Of a DNA stretch of 64,000 nucleotides, positions 43,008 through 51,991 are shown piece after piece (the first letter of the stretch is position 1; each line of letters opens with the position of its first letter). The stretch is from UBA8389 sp035719105 (lineage in GTDB: Bacteria; Bacteroidota; Bacteroidia; Bacteroidales; UBA1402). The notes beneath the pieces were generated by a model that saw only the letters and a program-made list of their open reading frames with translations, searched no databases and was not told the DNA's origin. A program made the translations under genes and the position numbers. The stretch is taken from NCBI GenBank assembly GCA_035719105.1, contig DASTGN010000003.1, positions 62,001 to 126,000 of the forward strand, read 5' to 3'.

Positions 43008-44012
43008 ATGAAGATTCTGATTACTGGTGCCAGTGGATTTATAGGTGGATATTTAGTGGAAGAAGCCTTGAATAGGGGCTGGGATGTCTGGGCTGGTGTA
43101 CGAAAGTCAAGCAACAAAGCGCATCTGACGCATCCGGATTTGAATTTTATCGAACTGAACTACTCCAATCCTGAGGTTTTAAAGCAGCAGTTACAGTCAC
43201 ATCAAGCACATTACGGTGCTTGGGATTACATAATCCATAATGCTGGTATTACTAAAAGCGTAGTCAAATCAGACTATGCCCGAGTCAACCACTTGTATAC
43301 CGTCCATTTTGTCAATGCATTGATAAAAAGCGACTGCAAACCGCTTAAGTTTCTATTTATGAGCAGCATGGGAGCGGTTGGGCCAGGAAATGAACAAACT
43401 GGTGAACCCTTGAATGAGTTTGATGAACCCAACCCGATCTCTGAATATGGTAAAAGCAAATGGTTGGCCGAAAAGTACATTCAATCCATTTCGGATTTTC
43501 CATACTTGATTTTGCGACCCACTGGTGTTTACGGTCCCAGAGAGCAAGATTATCTGGTCATGTTTAAAATGATCAACATGGGTTTGAATCTAGCTATCGG
43601 ATTCAACCAACAGTTTCTCAATTTTATTTATATCAAAGATTTAGTTCGAATTTGCTTTTTAGCACTCGAATCACCACTGAACCGTAAAGTATGGTTTGTT
43701 GCCGATGGTGATTATTATACAACCAATTCTTTTGTTGAAATAATTCAAGAGAAGCTTCAGAAAAAGAGATTGTTTACCCTTCGAATCCCATTATTCATAG
43801 TTCGAGCGATTTCCACCATATCAGGTGCCCTTGGCCAGGTTACCGGTAAACCAGCAGTTTTAAATCCAGATAAATATCAAGTCATGAAGCAACGCAATTG
43901 GACATGCGATGCATCGCAAATGGAACAAGACCTGAATTATAAGGCTGAATACAACCTTCGAAAAGGGCTTGAGGAAACCATCAACTGGTACCGGAACAAC
44001 GGTTGGATTTAA
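43008..44012 (+). CDS. NAD-dependent epimerase/dehydratase (extended SDR)
   Basis: 334 aa. N-terminal Rossmann motif TGASGFIGGYLVEEAL, the catalytic Tyr/Lys pair in SEYGKSKWLAEKY, a Ser before it (FLFMSSMGAVG), and LRPTGVYGPREQDY. This extended SDR family includes nucleotide-sugar epimerases, dihydroflavonol-type reductases and sterol dehydrogenase-like enzymes; the substrate cannot be told. The final bases overlap the stop of the convergent beta-helix gene by 4. Confidence 0.85.
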   Translation: MKILITGASGFIGGYLVEEALNRGWDVWAGVRKSSNKAHLTHPDLNFIELNYSNPEVLKQQLQSHQAHYGAWDYIIHNAGITKSVVKSDYARVNHLYTVHFVNALIKSDCKPLKFLFMSSMGAVGPGNEQTGEPLNEFDEPNPISEYGKSKWLAEKYIQSISDFPYLILRPTGVYGPREQDYLVMFKMINMGLNLAIGFNQQFLNFIYIKDLVRICFLALESPLNRKVWFVADGDYYTTNSFVEIIQEKLQKKRLFTLRIPLFIVRAISTISGALGQVTGKPAVLNPDKYQVMKQRNWTCDASQMEQDLNYKAEYNLRKGLEETINWYRNNGWI

Positions 44013-46387
44013 TTTTTCAGTTCTATTACTTTTTGGTTTCGAGAAATTCGAAGGATAAAGGATTGGCTTTCGCTCCATTGGACTCGGGAAAGATCATTGA
44101 TACTTCCCATTCGAATGCCATTGACAGATAAAATAACGTCATTTGGTCGAATACCTAATTGGTAAAGTGGTGAATCAGGTGCTGATGTAAGTACAAGCAA
44201 ACCGGAAATGTCAGGTAGTCCATATGAAGACATTTCTCCCTCGTCAGAAATATTCCGGACTGAAACGCCCAAAAAAGTCACCGGCGTGAGATCTCTTTTT
44301 TGTTCCGAAATCAAAGAGCGCTTGACAGGCATTTCTGGAGTTTTTGCGATGGCCTTCAACGAAGGTTTGGTGACTCCAAACTGATTCATGGGGAAATTCC
44401 TGAAACCCAAGGTTAACACAGGAGACCCTGATTTCACACGGAAGTCGCCCTTTTCTGGGTCGATAAACATCGCATCACCCTCCATGGAGTGTGTATCTCG
44501 CTTACTTTTGCTAGAAAGGATGACAGAAGGAGTTGCTACTTTTCCCTCGATTTGTACAAAATTGGAATCCATTCTGTAACCCCAGGCACTATCGTACATT
44601 CTGGCAGGTTTATAATTGTTCCATACAATATTGTGTTGGAAAATGTCACCGCTGTTGTCAAACCAGCAATGAGGGTGGAATCCATTATTCACGATGATGT
44701 TGTTTTCGACCACTCGATGAAAACCTTCTCTGTTTTTAATGCCTCCATTTAGGCATAAATTGTTGTAAATGCGATAGTTGGAAGATCCGTCATCGAGGTC
44801 GATATCCCATCCATGGTCACAACGCCAACGGTTGTTTCTAAGAATGTTGGGTTCAATGACATCCAAAAAGGGTAGTTCAGGAACTTGTCTTACCCAAGCA
44901 TTGACTTCATTGATGTCTGGTTTCCAATATCGATCTCTTCCCCACGAATTGAAAGAACCATGATCTCCTGTTTCTTTGACTGTTTCGAAAATATCACAAA
45001 ACTCAACAAGGTGACCACCCCAACACCCGTCTCCAATGTTGATTCCGGCGCGAGGAACGTCGTAGATCGAACAGTGACGAATCGTAATTTTACTCGACAT
45101 TTCAATCTGAATAGGAGCGGTTTGCTTTTCAAAACGGCCTGTACGATGAATCAAGCAGTTTTCCACCAAGCAATCCGAGGGATATTCGGGCGATTGGGGA
45201 CCAGGCGTACGATCGATGTCTTCCAGTTTGTTCACTTCGTGGTATTCAAACAACGGGCTTCGAACAGCCTTTGGATTACCGATAAATGCAATGCCGTTGC
45301 TTCCAATATTGATCAAATGACAACCTCGAACAACAAATTTGCGATTGTAATTGTTTACGAAGATGCCATTGCCGCCCAACTGATCCAAGGTGCAATCTTC
45401 AATGCTACAATTCTCTGTGCCTGTCAATAAGATTGCGCCGCCACGATAGGTGGTCCAGTCACTTCGCAAAAGCGGTTCCTTATTTTCCATAAATGACCTG
45501 GCAGAATGTCGAAAGGTTATTCCCTTAAAGGATACAAATTCAACAGGATTTTTCGAAGTCCCTTTGAATTCTATAAGGTGTTTTAGTCTCACCACCTCCG
45601 TTACAGCACTTCTCATATCCAAATCCTTGGGCGGGTAGAAGTACAGTGTTTTGGTTTTTCCATCCAAATACCATTCACCGACCGTATCCAATTCTTCCAT
45701 GATGTTTTCGACGAAACGAATTGTTGGATGCATCCTGTTTTTGCGGTTATTTTGCCATCCACCTACATACGATAAAACATTGGAAGTGTCTTTGCCCGTG
45801 ATGAGATAATGGAAATCCCCCCACAAAGATGGATGCATGGCATGAATGTATCCATTCTCAGGATTTTTCCAGTTAGAAACCTTGGCAGCACTGAATGCAT
45901 CGGCTGAAAATCCATCAAAATAGGTTGCTTTTGGATTGAAATTCGGATATCTGGCCATGGATTGCCTTTCACCATTTACAAAAAATTGATCGGATTGGAT
46001 GTCAACAGGCAATGTTGCTTTCAGGATTTTGTTTTGATAGGGCTTCCATTGAAGATACAACCTGGATCCTCCGCTGATAACGGGCTCTTCATTCCCATAT
46101 GCTTTGTAAATGACAGGATTTGTTTTTGTTCCGGAGCCTTTTGGAGTAATGACAAAGGTTTCTGGCAAATAATATATTCCACCACGAAGATAGATGGTGA
46201 CCGCTTTTCTTTTATGTATTTCCATCACCGCTTTTTGTGCACGCTCCAATGTGGCAAAAGGTTTTTGAAAAGTGCCTGGATTGGAATCCTTGCCATTTGT
46301 GGACAAGTAATAACTTTGTTGGGCACTGATCATGCTCACAAAACACAAAAGAAAGATCAGGATGAAAGGAACTCTTGGATTCTTCAT
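44009..46387 (-). CDS. secreted right-handed beta-helix protein with C-terminal PDZ domain (possible glycoside hydrolase)
   Basis: 792 aa. Sec signal (FILIFLLCFVSMISAQQ). Residues 25-100 (YYLSTNGKDSNPGTFQKPFATLERAQKAV) match the start of beta-helix carbohydrate-active enzymes such as GH120/GH141-type proteins. The parallel beta-helix runs to about residue 650, with repeated short turns such as CSIEDCTLDQLGGNGIFV and NNIIVNNGFHPHCWF. Aspartate-rich loops (GWDIDLDDGSSNY) may form the active site. A PDZ domain occupies about 690-790 (GLLVLTSAPDSPLYQLGIRPNDVILSVNG). The combination suggests a surface or periplasmic polysaccharide-active protein. Family assignment is a judgement. Confidence 0.75.
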   Translation of the reverse strand: MKNPRVPFILIFLLCFVSMISAQQSYYLSTNGKDSNPGTFQKPFATLERAQKAVMEIHKRKAVTIYLRGGIYYLPETFVITPKGSGTKTNPVIYKAYGNEEPVISGGSRLYLQWKPYQNKILKATLPVDIQSDQFFVNGERQSMARYPNFNPKATYFDGFSADAFSAAKVSNWKNPENGYIHAMHPSLWGDFHYLITGKDTSNVLSYVGGWQNNRKNRMHPTIRFVENIMEELDTVGEWYLDGKTKTLYFYPPKDLDMRSAVTEVVRLKHLIEFKGTSKNPVEFVSFKGITFRHSARSFMENKEPLLRSDWTTYRGGAILLTGTENCSIEDCTLDQLGGNGIFVNNYNRKFVVRGCHLINIGSNGIAFIGNPKAVRSPLFEYHEVNKLEDIDRTPGPQSPEYPSDCLVENCLIHRTGRFEKQTAPIQIEMSSKITIRHCSIYDVPRAGINIGDGCWGGHLVEFCDIFETVKETGDHGSFNSWGRDRYWKPDINEVNAWVRQVPELPFLDVIEPNILRNNRWRCDHGWDIDLDDGSSNYRIYNNLCLNGGIKNREGFHRVVENNIIVNNGFHPHCWFDNSGDIFQHNIVWNNYKPARMYDSAWGYRMDSNFVQIEGKVATPSVILSSKSKRDTHSMEGDAMFIDPEKGDFRVKSGSPVLTLGFRNFPMNQFGVTKPSLKAIAKTPEMPVKRSLISEQKRDLTPVTFLGVSVRNISDEGEMSSYGLPDISGLLVLTSAPDSPLYQLGIRPNDVILSVNGIRMGSINDLSRVQWSESQSFILRISRNQKVIELKN

Positions 46388-46432
46388 GGAAGATGACAGT
46401 TTTATGAAAAATAAATAGTATTTTTCGGACGC

Positions 46433-46463
46433 TAAAGGTACGATTTCGAACGTAAAATGTCAA
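46433..46463 (-). promoter_or_regulatory. promoter of the beta-helix gene
   Basis: TACCTTTA (46433-46440; last base off consensus) with TTG at 46461-46463, 20-base spacing, minus strand. Confidence 0.45.
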
Positions 46464-46529
46464 ATAATTACTTATTTTGAATCGACCAGAATATGGACTG
46501 CCACCACTTTTTTAAAATGATTAACCCGA

Positions 46530-46560
46530 TTTTTCACCCCTCTATGTTTTTTTTCACCCC
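46530..46560 (+). repeat. two direct repeats TTTTTCACCCC, 20 bases apart
   Basis: Identical 11-mers at 46530-46540 and 46550-46560, two helical turns apart. They lie about 50-70 bases upstream of the KAS III promoter. This spacing suits a dimer that reads direct repeats. The rest of the gap (46388-46661) holds only the two divergent promoters. Confidence 0.45.
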
Positions 46561-46607
46561 ATAATCAATCTTTTGTTCCCTGAAACCCGATTGAAGCCAC
46601 CTTTCAT

Positions 46608-46638
46608 TTGTCGATTTGTCTACTGACATGTTCTTTTG
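46608..46638 (+). promoter_or_regulatory. promoter of the KAS III gene
   Basis: TTG (46608-46610), 20-base spacer, TTCTTTTG (46631-46638; second base off consensus), 23 bases before the ATG at 46662. Confidence 0.5.
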
Positions 46639-46661
46639 CCAAAAAATCAACTCAATTTCAT

Positions 46662-47735
46662 ATGATATACAGTGTAATTAAAGGTACAGGATCGTACATT
46701 CCTTCTAAAATAACTAAAAACGAAGATTTCTTAAATAACGAGTTCTATGAGTCAAATGGGGTGAAAATAAATAAGACCAATCATGAGATCATTGATAAGT
46801 TCAAAGAAATCACAACAATAGAAGAAAGAAGGCATGTTTCTGATGATCAAACGACCTCTGAATTGGCTTATCGTGCAGCCAAGGAAGCTTTGACATCTTC
46901 CGAAACGGATCCTGAAACCTTGGATTACATCATTATGGCTCACAATTTTGGAGAAACAAAACCTGGAAAAACTCATTCGGATTTTGTTCCATGCCTTGCT
47001 GCTCGAGTCAAATACAAACTTAAAATCCAGAATCCCAATACAGTTTCATACGACATTGTATTCGGATGCCCAGGATGGTTGCAAGCCATGATTCAGGCGG
47101 ATTATTATATCCGTTCCGGGGACGCAAAAAGGGTTTTGGTGATTGGCGCCGAAGTCTTGTCCAGAGTAAGTGATCCACACGATAAAGACAGTATGTTGTA
47201 TGCTGACGGAGCTGGTGCAACGTTGCTTGAAGCCAAAGAAAGTGAGACACCCATAGGCATTTTGGCGCATAAAACCCGTTCAGATACCTTTTTGCATTCA
47301 CAAATGCTTTATTTAGGAGGATCCTATAATCCCGATCACAAAGAAAAAAATGACCTGTTTATTAAAATGAATGGTCGTAGACTTTACCAATATGCACTTG
47401 AAACGGTACCGGCTTCAATCAAGGCTTGTTTAGATAAAGTGAACATTCCCATATCAAAGGTCAGTAAAGTGCTCATTCACCAAGCAAATGGTAAAATGGA
47501 CGATGCAATCCTCAAAAGATTGTATGCACTTTATAACATGGAGGAGCCCCCTAAAAATATAATGCCAATGACCATCGCACATTTAGGAAATGCTTCTGTC
47601 GCCACGGTTCCAACTCTTTTCAATTTAATTGCAAAAGGACAAATGGAGGGGCATCAATTTAATCAGGGTGACATTTTGGTGTTTGCGTCTGTCGGGGCAG
47701 GTATGAATATTAACGCCTTAGTATATAAGGTTTGA
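46662..47735 (+). CDS. 3-oxoacyl-ACP synthase III family protein (FabH paralogue)
   Basis: 357-aa thiolase-fold condensing enzyme. The triad is complete: Cys136 in YDIVFGCPGWLQAM, His273 in VLIHQANGKMD, Asn310 in AHLGNASVATVP. N-terminal segment IKGTGSYIPSKITKNEDF fits KAS III. FabH normally starts fatty-acid synthesis; the unrelated neighbours suggest a specialised paralogue used for another acyl product. ATG 46662 was chosen because the longer frame starts within the promoter. Gene stands ahead of fRMsr and nitroreductase genes. Confidence 0.88.
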   Translation: MIYSVIKGTGSYIPSKITKNEDFLNNEFYESNGVKINKTNHEIIDKFKEITTIEERRHVSDDQTTSELAYRAAKEALTSSETDPETLDYIIMAHNFGETKPGKTHSDFVPCLAARVKYKLKIQNPNTVSYDIVFGCPGWLQAMIQADYYIRSGDAKRVLVIGAEVLSRVSDPHDKDSMLYADGAGATLLEAKESETPIGILAHKTRSDTFLHSQMLYLGGSYNPDHKEKNDLFIKMNGRRLYQYALETVPASIKACLDKVNIPISKVSKVLIHQANGKMDDAILKRLYALYNMEEPPKNIMPMTIAHLGNASVATVPTLFNLIAKGQMEGHQFNQGDILVFASVGAGMNINALVYKV

Positions 47736-47746
47736 TGGGAATTTTG

Positions 47747-47754
47747 TAAATTTG
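47747..47754 (+). promoter_or_regulatory. -7 box of the fRMsr gene
   Basis: TAAATTTG, only 7 bases before the ATG at 47762, so the transcript would be nearly leaderless. Confidence 0.5.
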
Positions 47755-47761
47755 CTCAATC

Positions 47762-48247
47762 ATGAGTGAATCGATCCAAATAACCAAAGGGGCTGAAAAA
47801 GCCATTCTATACGATGAATTGTTGCCTCAAATTCATGGCGTTCTTCAAAGTGAAACCGATTTGATTGCCAATTTGGCTAATGTCAGTGCCATACTCAAAG
47901 AAGCATTCCAGTTTTTTTGGGTTGGTTTTTACCTGGTTCAGGGTGAAGAACTTGTGTTAGGTCCTTTTCAAGGCAGTCTGGCATGCACACGCATCAAAAA
48001 GGGGAGAGGTGTTTGTGGAAAATCCTGGGAAACCCGTCAAATTATTTTGGTACCCGATGTAAATCTTTTTCCTGGACACATTGCTTGTAGTTCGCTTTCT
48101 CGCTCCGAAATGGTCGTCCCCATTTTTAAAAACAACGAAGTAGTAGGTGTTTTGGATGTGGATAGCGATCAATTGGACGATTTCAACCAGACCGATGCGC
48201 ATTATTTGGAAAAATTGGCTGTAATGATTGGTCAAACGCTTAAATAA
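47762..48247 (+). CDS. msrC: free methionine-(R)-sulfoxide reductase (GAF fold)
   Basis: 161-aa single GAF-domain enzyme. The three conserved cysteines are present: Cys75 (LACTRIKKG), Cys85 (GRGVCGKSW) and catalytic Cys109 (GHIACSSLSRSEM). The start FFWVGFYLV and end GVLDVDSDQLDDF are typical. The enzyme reduces free Met-R-sulfoxide with thioredoxin and helps oxidative-stress repair. It precedes a nitroreductase gene by 5 bases, which implies an operon. Confidence 0.93.
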   Translation: MSESIQITKGAEKAILYDELLPQIHGVLQSETDLIANLANVSAILKEAFQFFWVGFYLVQGEELVLGPFQGSLACTRIKKGRGVCGKSWETRQIILVPDVNLFPGHIACSSLSRSEMVVPIFKNNEVVGVLDVDSDQLDDFNQTDAHYLEKLAVMIGQTLK

Positions 48248-48252
48248 GAACC

Positions 48253-48981
48253 ATGACAAAACTCGAAGCAATCGATGAACGAAGGTCTCGACGACTTTAC
48301 CTTGACAAACCCATCGAAGCATCCCATTTATCCAAAATCAAAGAATTGATTGCTCAATATAATGATGAATATCAATTAGCCATCCGATTTGTGGAAGACG
48401 GAAGTGGAGCATTCAGCAGTTTTAGAAAGAGTTACGGCCTTTTTAGCGGTGTTAGAAACCTTTTGGTGTTGGCTGGTTCGAAAACGGATCCCAATCTAAA
48501 GGAAAAAGCGGGATATTGTGGAGAAATGCTGGTTCTTGAAGCAACGATGTTGGGCTTGGGTACTTGTTGGGTGGGAGGTACCTTTGATACTAAAAACGAC
48601 GTTTTTCAATTGACAAGTGATGAAGCCCTAGTTTGTGTTATTCCCATAGGTCATGTTGAATCGCTCTCTTTTAAAGAAAAAATGGTTCATCAAATGATTG
48701 CTGGAAAGTCAAAGTCCATTGAACAATTGATGATATCCGATGCCAAAATACCTTCTCAATATCTGGAAGCTATGAAAGCAGTTCAAAAAGCACCTTCCGC
48801 AGCATACAGACAGCCAGTACGATTCGATTTTAAAAAAGGGACACTGACTGTTTATACAGAAGACGACGGGAAATTGAATTTGGTGGACCTTGGCATTGTA
48901 AAAGCACATTTTGAAATTGCAACCGGGGGGCAGTTCGAACGAGGAAATCCAGCCCGATTTCTACCTGGAAAACCAGCATGA
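48253..48981 (+). CDS. nitroreductase-family flavoprotein
   Basis: 242-aa FMN protein of the nitroreductase superfamily, of the two-repeat type related to TM1586. The start AIDERRSRRLYLDKPIEASHL and the middle segment GYCGEMLVLEATMLGLGTCWVGGTF place the flavin and dimer sites. The second half (APSAAYRQPVRFDFKKG) repeats the Arg/Ser flavin contacts. The physiological substrate is unknown. It is co-transcribed with fRMsr, so a redox-stress role is likely (inference). Confidence 0.85.
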   Translation: MTKLEAIDERRSRRLYLDKPIEASHLSKIKELIAQYNDEYQLAIRFVEDGSGAFSSFRKSYGLFSGVRNLLVLAGSKTDPNLKEKAGYCGEMLVLEATMLGLGTCWVGGTFDTKNDVFQLTSDEALVCVIPIGHVESLSFKEKMVHQMIAGKSKSIEQLMISDAKIPSQYLEAMKAVQKAPSAAYRQPVRFDFKKGTLTVYTEDDGKLNLVDLGIVKAHFEIATGGQFERGNPARFLPGKPA

Positions 48982-49008
48982 CCCTCCGCAGGTAAAAAAT
49001 GGAAAAAC

Positions 49009-49040
49009 TTGCTGACGATTTAAAAAAATAAATACCTTTG
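49009..49040 (+). promoter_or_regulatory. promoter of the lipid operon
   Basis: TTG (49009-49011), 21-base spacer, TACCTTTG (49033-49040). Leader of about 75 bases before the ATG at 49124. Confidence 0.65.
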
Positions 49041-49123
49041 CACGAGCAAAAAAACACCTAATATAGAACCCTAACCTGTTAACATTGACTGTTCGGTTTA
49101 AATCAGGGAGCACAATCCTTATA

Positions 49124-50035
49124 ATGATGGAGATTCAATCAAAAATTACTTTCAAAGATTCCTTAAAATCGTGGGATACAGAAAATTGGCTTGACCGGTA
49201 TTTTTACAGACCTATTGCTTTTAAAATCGCTCTCTTACTGAAACCGACTTCCATTACTCCTAATGCAGTCACTATTTTTTCAATTTTTGTAGGGATAGCA
49301 GCTTGCTTGTTGTTTTATCCTGAACATCAGCTATTGATAAATTTGACAGGGTTTGTTCTTTTGGTTTTCGCGAACACCCTCGATTGTGTTGATGGACAGT
49401 TGGCACGCATAACCGGAAAAAAATCTCAAATAGGTCGAATTCTGGATGGAATGACTGGTGATATCTGGTTTTTTACTTTTTATTCGGTGATGTCCTTACG
49501 ATTGATGTCCTTTGAAGGTCTGGGACCTTGGGCTTTTGGAATTGCAGTAATTTCTGCCCTCTCTCATTTGTACCAGGCCGGTATGGTCGATTATTACAAA
49601 ACGCTACACTTACATTTTATAGCCGGAGGTCAGGCAAGTGAGTTTGAAGATACCACTGCCATAGATGCCAAGTATAAAATGATGACTTGGAAGAAAGATG
49701 GTATCAATAAGCTGTTTTTAAAACTCTATTATTATTATACCAAGAATCAAGAGTTGTTTACGCCCCAATTGAAACGGTACATCAATCGGATGAATGCTAC
49801 TTACCCAGAGGGATATCCACAGGAGCAAATAACATCCTTTCGTACAAAAAGCCTGAAACTAATGCCTTCGTTGGATTTATTGACATTCAATGCACGCAGC
49901 ATCGTGATGTTGGCGACATTGTTGCTTAATTTTCCCTTGCTGTACTTTGCCGTTGAAATTTTAATTATGAACCCATTGTTGTACATTACGATGAGCCGGC
50001 ACGAAAAAATGTGCAAATCATTCAACAATCAATAA
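49124..50035 (+). CDS. CDP-alcohol phosphatidyltransferase family enzyme
   Basis: 303-aa integral membrane enzyme. The signature DG-x2-AR-x8-G-x3-D is present in DCVDGQLARITGKKSQIGRILDG, but the last metal-binding aspartate comes one residue later than usual (D-G-M-T-G-D, D-x4-D). Such enzymes exchange CMP of a CDP-alcohol for a second alcohol, making phospholipids. The size and N-terminal sequence resemble a Bacteroidota group of unassigned CDP-alcohol transferases, some of which are linked to inositol lipids in Bacteroides (recollection, not checked here). ATG 49124 or 49127. The next gene starts 11 bases later. Confidence 0.84.
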   Translation: MMEIQSKITFKDSLKSWDTENWLDRYFYRPIAFKIALLLKPTSITPNAVTIFSIFVGIAACLLFYPEHQLLINLTGFVLLVFANTLDCVDGQLARITGKKSQIGRILDGMTGDIWFFTFYSVMSLRLMSFEGLGPWAFGIAVISALSHLYQAGMVDYYKTLHLHFIAGGQASEFEDTTAIDAKYKMMTWKKDGINKLFLKLYYYYTKNQELFTPQLKRYINRMNATYPEGYPQEQITSFRTKSLKLMPSLDLLTFNARSIVMLATLLLNFPLLYFAVEILIMNPLLYITMSRHEKMCKSFNNQ

Positions 50036-50046
50036 AGAATAAAACA

Positions 50047-51084
50047 ATGAAGTTAGGATCCATCAACGGACGTAATTTGTTTTTTATTTTAGGATTCTTA
50101 GCCCTGGCTGCCATGGGTTATACGATAGGGTTTGACATTATTCTGGACAATATCGTCAAAACAGGATGGTGGTTTATTGCCATCATCGGAATGTGGTTAC
50201 CCATTTACATGATCAACACGGCAGCCCTGAATACCATTATTCGCGATGAGGATCCGGATCATCGTACGGTGCCTTTTTGGCATTTGCTGAAGATCAATAT
50301 CAGCGGATTTGGATTGAAAGCAGCCACGCCACTTGGCTTTTTAGGTGGAGACCCCTATAAGATTCTGGAACTGAAACGGTTTTTTGGTATGGAAAAAGCC
50401 ACCTCGTCCGTTTTATTGTATACCATGTCCCACATCACGGCGCATTGTTTGTTCTGGTCTCTTTCCATTGTTGCAGCCGCTCTTTGGTTACCAATGCCTC
50501 AAACATGGAGCATCACGCTGATGATTACCTTCCTGGTATTTATTTTCTTGCTTTTCCTGCTTTGGAGAGGTTATCGTAAAGGAATGACTGTAAGTCTGTT
50601 TGATGGATTATCCAAAGTTCCTTTTTTAAAAAAATGGGTCGTGCCGTTTTGTGTAAAAAACAGTGAAGGTTTAACCAATATCGATAAGCAAATCACCTAT
50701 TTGTACAATTCAAGAACCAAGGCGTTCATCAAGACGATTACCCTGGAATTGATTGCGCGAATAGCCAATTGTTTGGAGGTTTATGTGATACTTCGCTCAG
50801 CCAATGTGGACGTTACATTAATACAATCCATTACAATTTATTCGTTCATGAGTTTATTCACCAACATCTTCTTCTTCTCGCCCATGCAGATAGGAACTCG
50901 GGAAGGTGGATTTTTCATGGCGTTTACAGCGCTGGCTTTACCAGGCAGTCTTGGTATTTATGTCAGTCTTATTACAAGACTGCGGGAACTTATTTGGATT
51001 GGTATCGGAATCTTATTGATGAAAGTAAGAAGTGGGTTTATCCCTGCCGCCTTACTTGAACGTTTTGGGCAAAAAAATACCTAA
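50047..51084 (+). CDS. UPF0104/lysylphosphatidylglycerol-synthase-TM-type membrane protein
   Basis: 345 aa, about eight TM helices. It matches the TM (flippase-like) half of MprF without the aminoacyl-transferase half: WWFIAIIGMWLPIYMINTAALN, then LLKINISGFGLKAATPLGFLGGDPYKILELKRFFG, which is the conserved 'PLGFLGGDPYK' segment of this family, and a C-terminal RLRELIWIGIGI. Members flip or handle lipids. It is between a CDP-alcohol transferase and an acyltransferase, so it probably moves the lipid they make (inference). Confidence 0.86.
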   Translation: MKLGSINGRNLFFILGFLALAAMGYTIGFDIILDNIVKTGWWFIAIIGMWLPIYMINTAALNTIIRDEDPDHRTVPFWHLLKINISGFGLKAATPLGFLGGDPYKILELKRFFGMEKATSSVLLYTMSHITAHCLFWSLSIVAAALWLPMPQTWSITLMITFLVFIFLLFLLWRGYRKGMTVSLFDGLSKVPFLKKWVVPFCVKNSEGLTNIDKQITYLYNSRTKAFIKTITLELIARIANCLEVYVILRSANVDVTLIQSITIYSFMSLFTNIFFFSPMQIGTREGGFFMAFTALALPGSLGIYVSLITRLRELIWIGIGILLMKVRSGFIPAALLERFGQKNT

Positions 51085-51094
51085 ACGTGAAACA

Positions 51095-51991
51095 TTGAAA
51101 AGAGTTGTAGTCGATAGCAAAGACTTGGAACATATATCACCCTTATTTAGAGGTAGATATGGTCCATGGATCCTGAAAAAAGCCATGATCCTCTTTGGAA
51201 TTGACCGAGTCAATAAACTGTACGGCCGGTCGGCTGATTATCAAGGAGTTGAGTTTACTCATCGTTTATTAGCCGATTTAGGCATCAAATGGAGCATCGG
51301 CAATGCCTTCAGATTGAATCAATTACCAACAGGTGCTTTCATTACAATTTCCAACCATCCCTATGGTGGATTGGATGGTGTCATGTTGGTGGACTTGATA
51401 GCCAGTTTACGACCTAAGTATAAGTTCATGGTCAACAATTTGGTTTATCATGCAGAAGCCATGCAAGAAAACTTCATTTCTGTCATACCTCAAAGAGGGA
51501 ATAAACGAATTGATCCCATGCTCGGTTTTCGGGGAATAAAGGAAACGCTGGTTCATTTGAAACAAGGGAATCCCGTTGGATTTTTTCCCGCAGGCGGCGT
51601 ATCCTTGTTTCATCTTAAATCCATGAAGGTTTACGATAGGGAATGGCAATCAGGGATTCTGAAAATCATTCAAATAGCCAACGTTCCGGTCGTTCCGATT
51701 CGATTTTTTGATTTGAATTCTCCTTTTTTTTATTTTTTGGGAGTAATCGATTGGCGAATTCGGCAGGTACGAATGTCCTACGAATTATTCAATAAGAGTA
51801 AGAAACCGCACCGAATTGGTATCGGAAAAACCATTCAGCCCGAAGAACTGGCTGGATTGAAAGACTTAAAGGAACTCGAAAATTATCTAAGAAAGGCTGT
51901 ATACGAAATGCCCATGCCTGAATCGTTCGTCCCCAGAGCAAATGTGGGCCTTCAATCAATGACTGATAAGGACGTTACCAATACTTGCTAA
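51095..51991 (+). CDS. lysophospholipid/hemolysin-type acyltransferase
   Basis: 298 aa from a TTG at 51095; the frame is open to a GTG at 51032 that would overlap the previous gene by 53 bases, and the start is not certain. The acyltransferase motif is TISNHPYGGLDGVML (His and Asp), with FFPAGGVSLF and PVVPIRFF as later motifs. This group includes the ornithine-lipid and hemolysin-like acyltransferases of Bacteroidota. It is the third gene of the lipid operon; the acceptor may be the product of the CDP-alcohol transferase (inference). The stop overlaps folK by 4 bases. Confidence 0.82.
   Translation: MKRVVVDSKDLEHISPLFRGRYGPWILKKAMILFGIDRVNKLYGRSADYQGVEFTHRLLADLGIKWSIGNAFRLNQLPTGAFITISNHPYGGLDGVMLVDLIASLRPKYKFMVNNLVYHAEAMQENFISVIPQRGNKRIDPMLGFRGIKETLVHLKQGNPVGFFPAGGVSLFHLKSMKVYDREWQSGILKIIQIANVPVVPIRFFDLNSPFFYFLGVIDWRIRQVRMSYELFNKSKKPHRIGIGKTIQPEELAGLKDLKELENYLRKAVYEMPMPESFVPRANVGLQSMTDKDVTNTC

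Noticed and set aside
46388..46661. A short gene in the gap between the beta-helix protein and KAS III
   Set aside because: No frame with promoter and plausible start; the gap is filled by the two divergent promoters and the direct repeats.
46662..47735. DarB-type (dialkylresorcinol/flexirubin) ketosynthase
   Set aside because: The N-terminal sequence and the absence of other dar or flexirubin genes nearby fit an ordinary FabH paralogue better.
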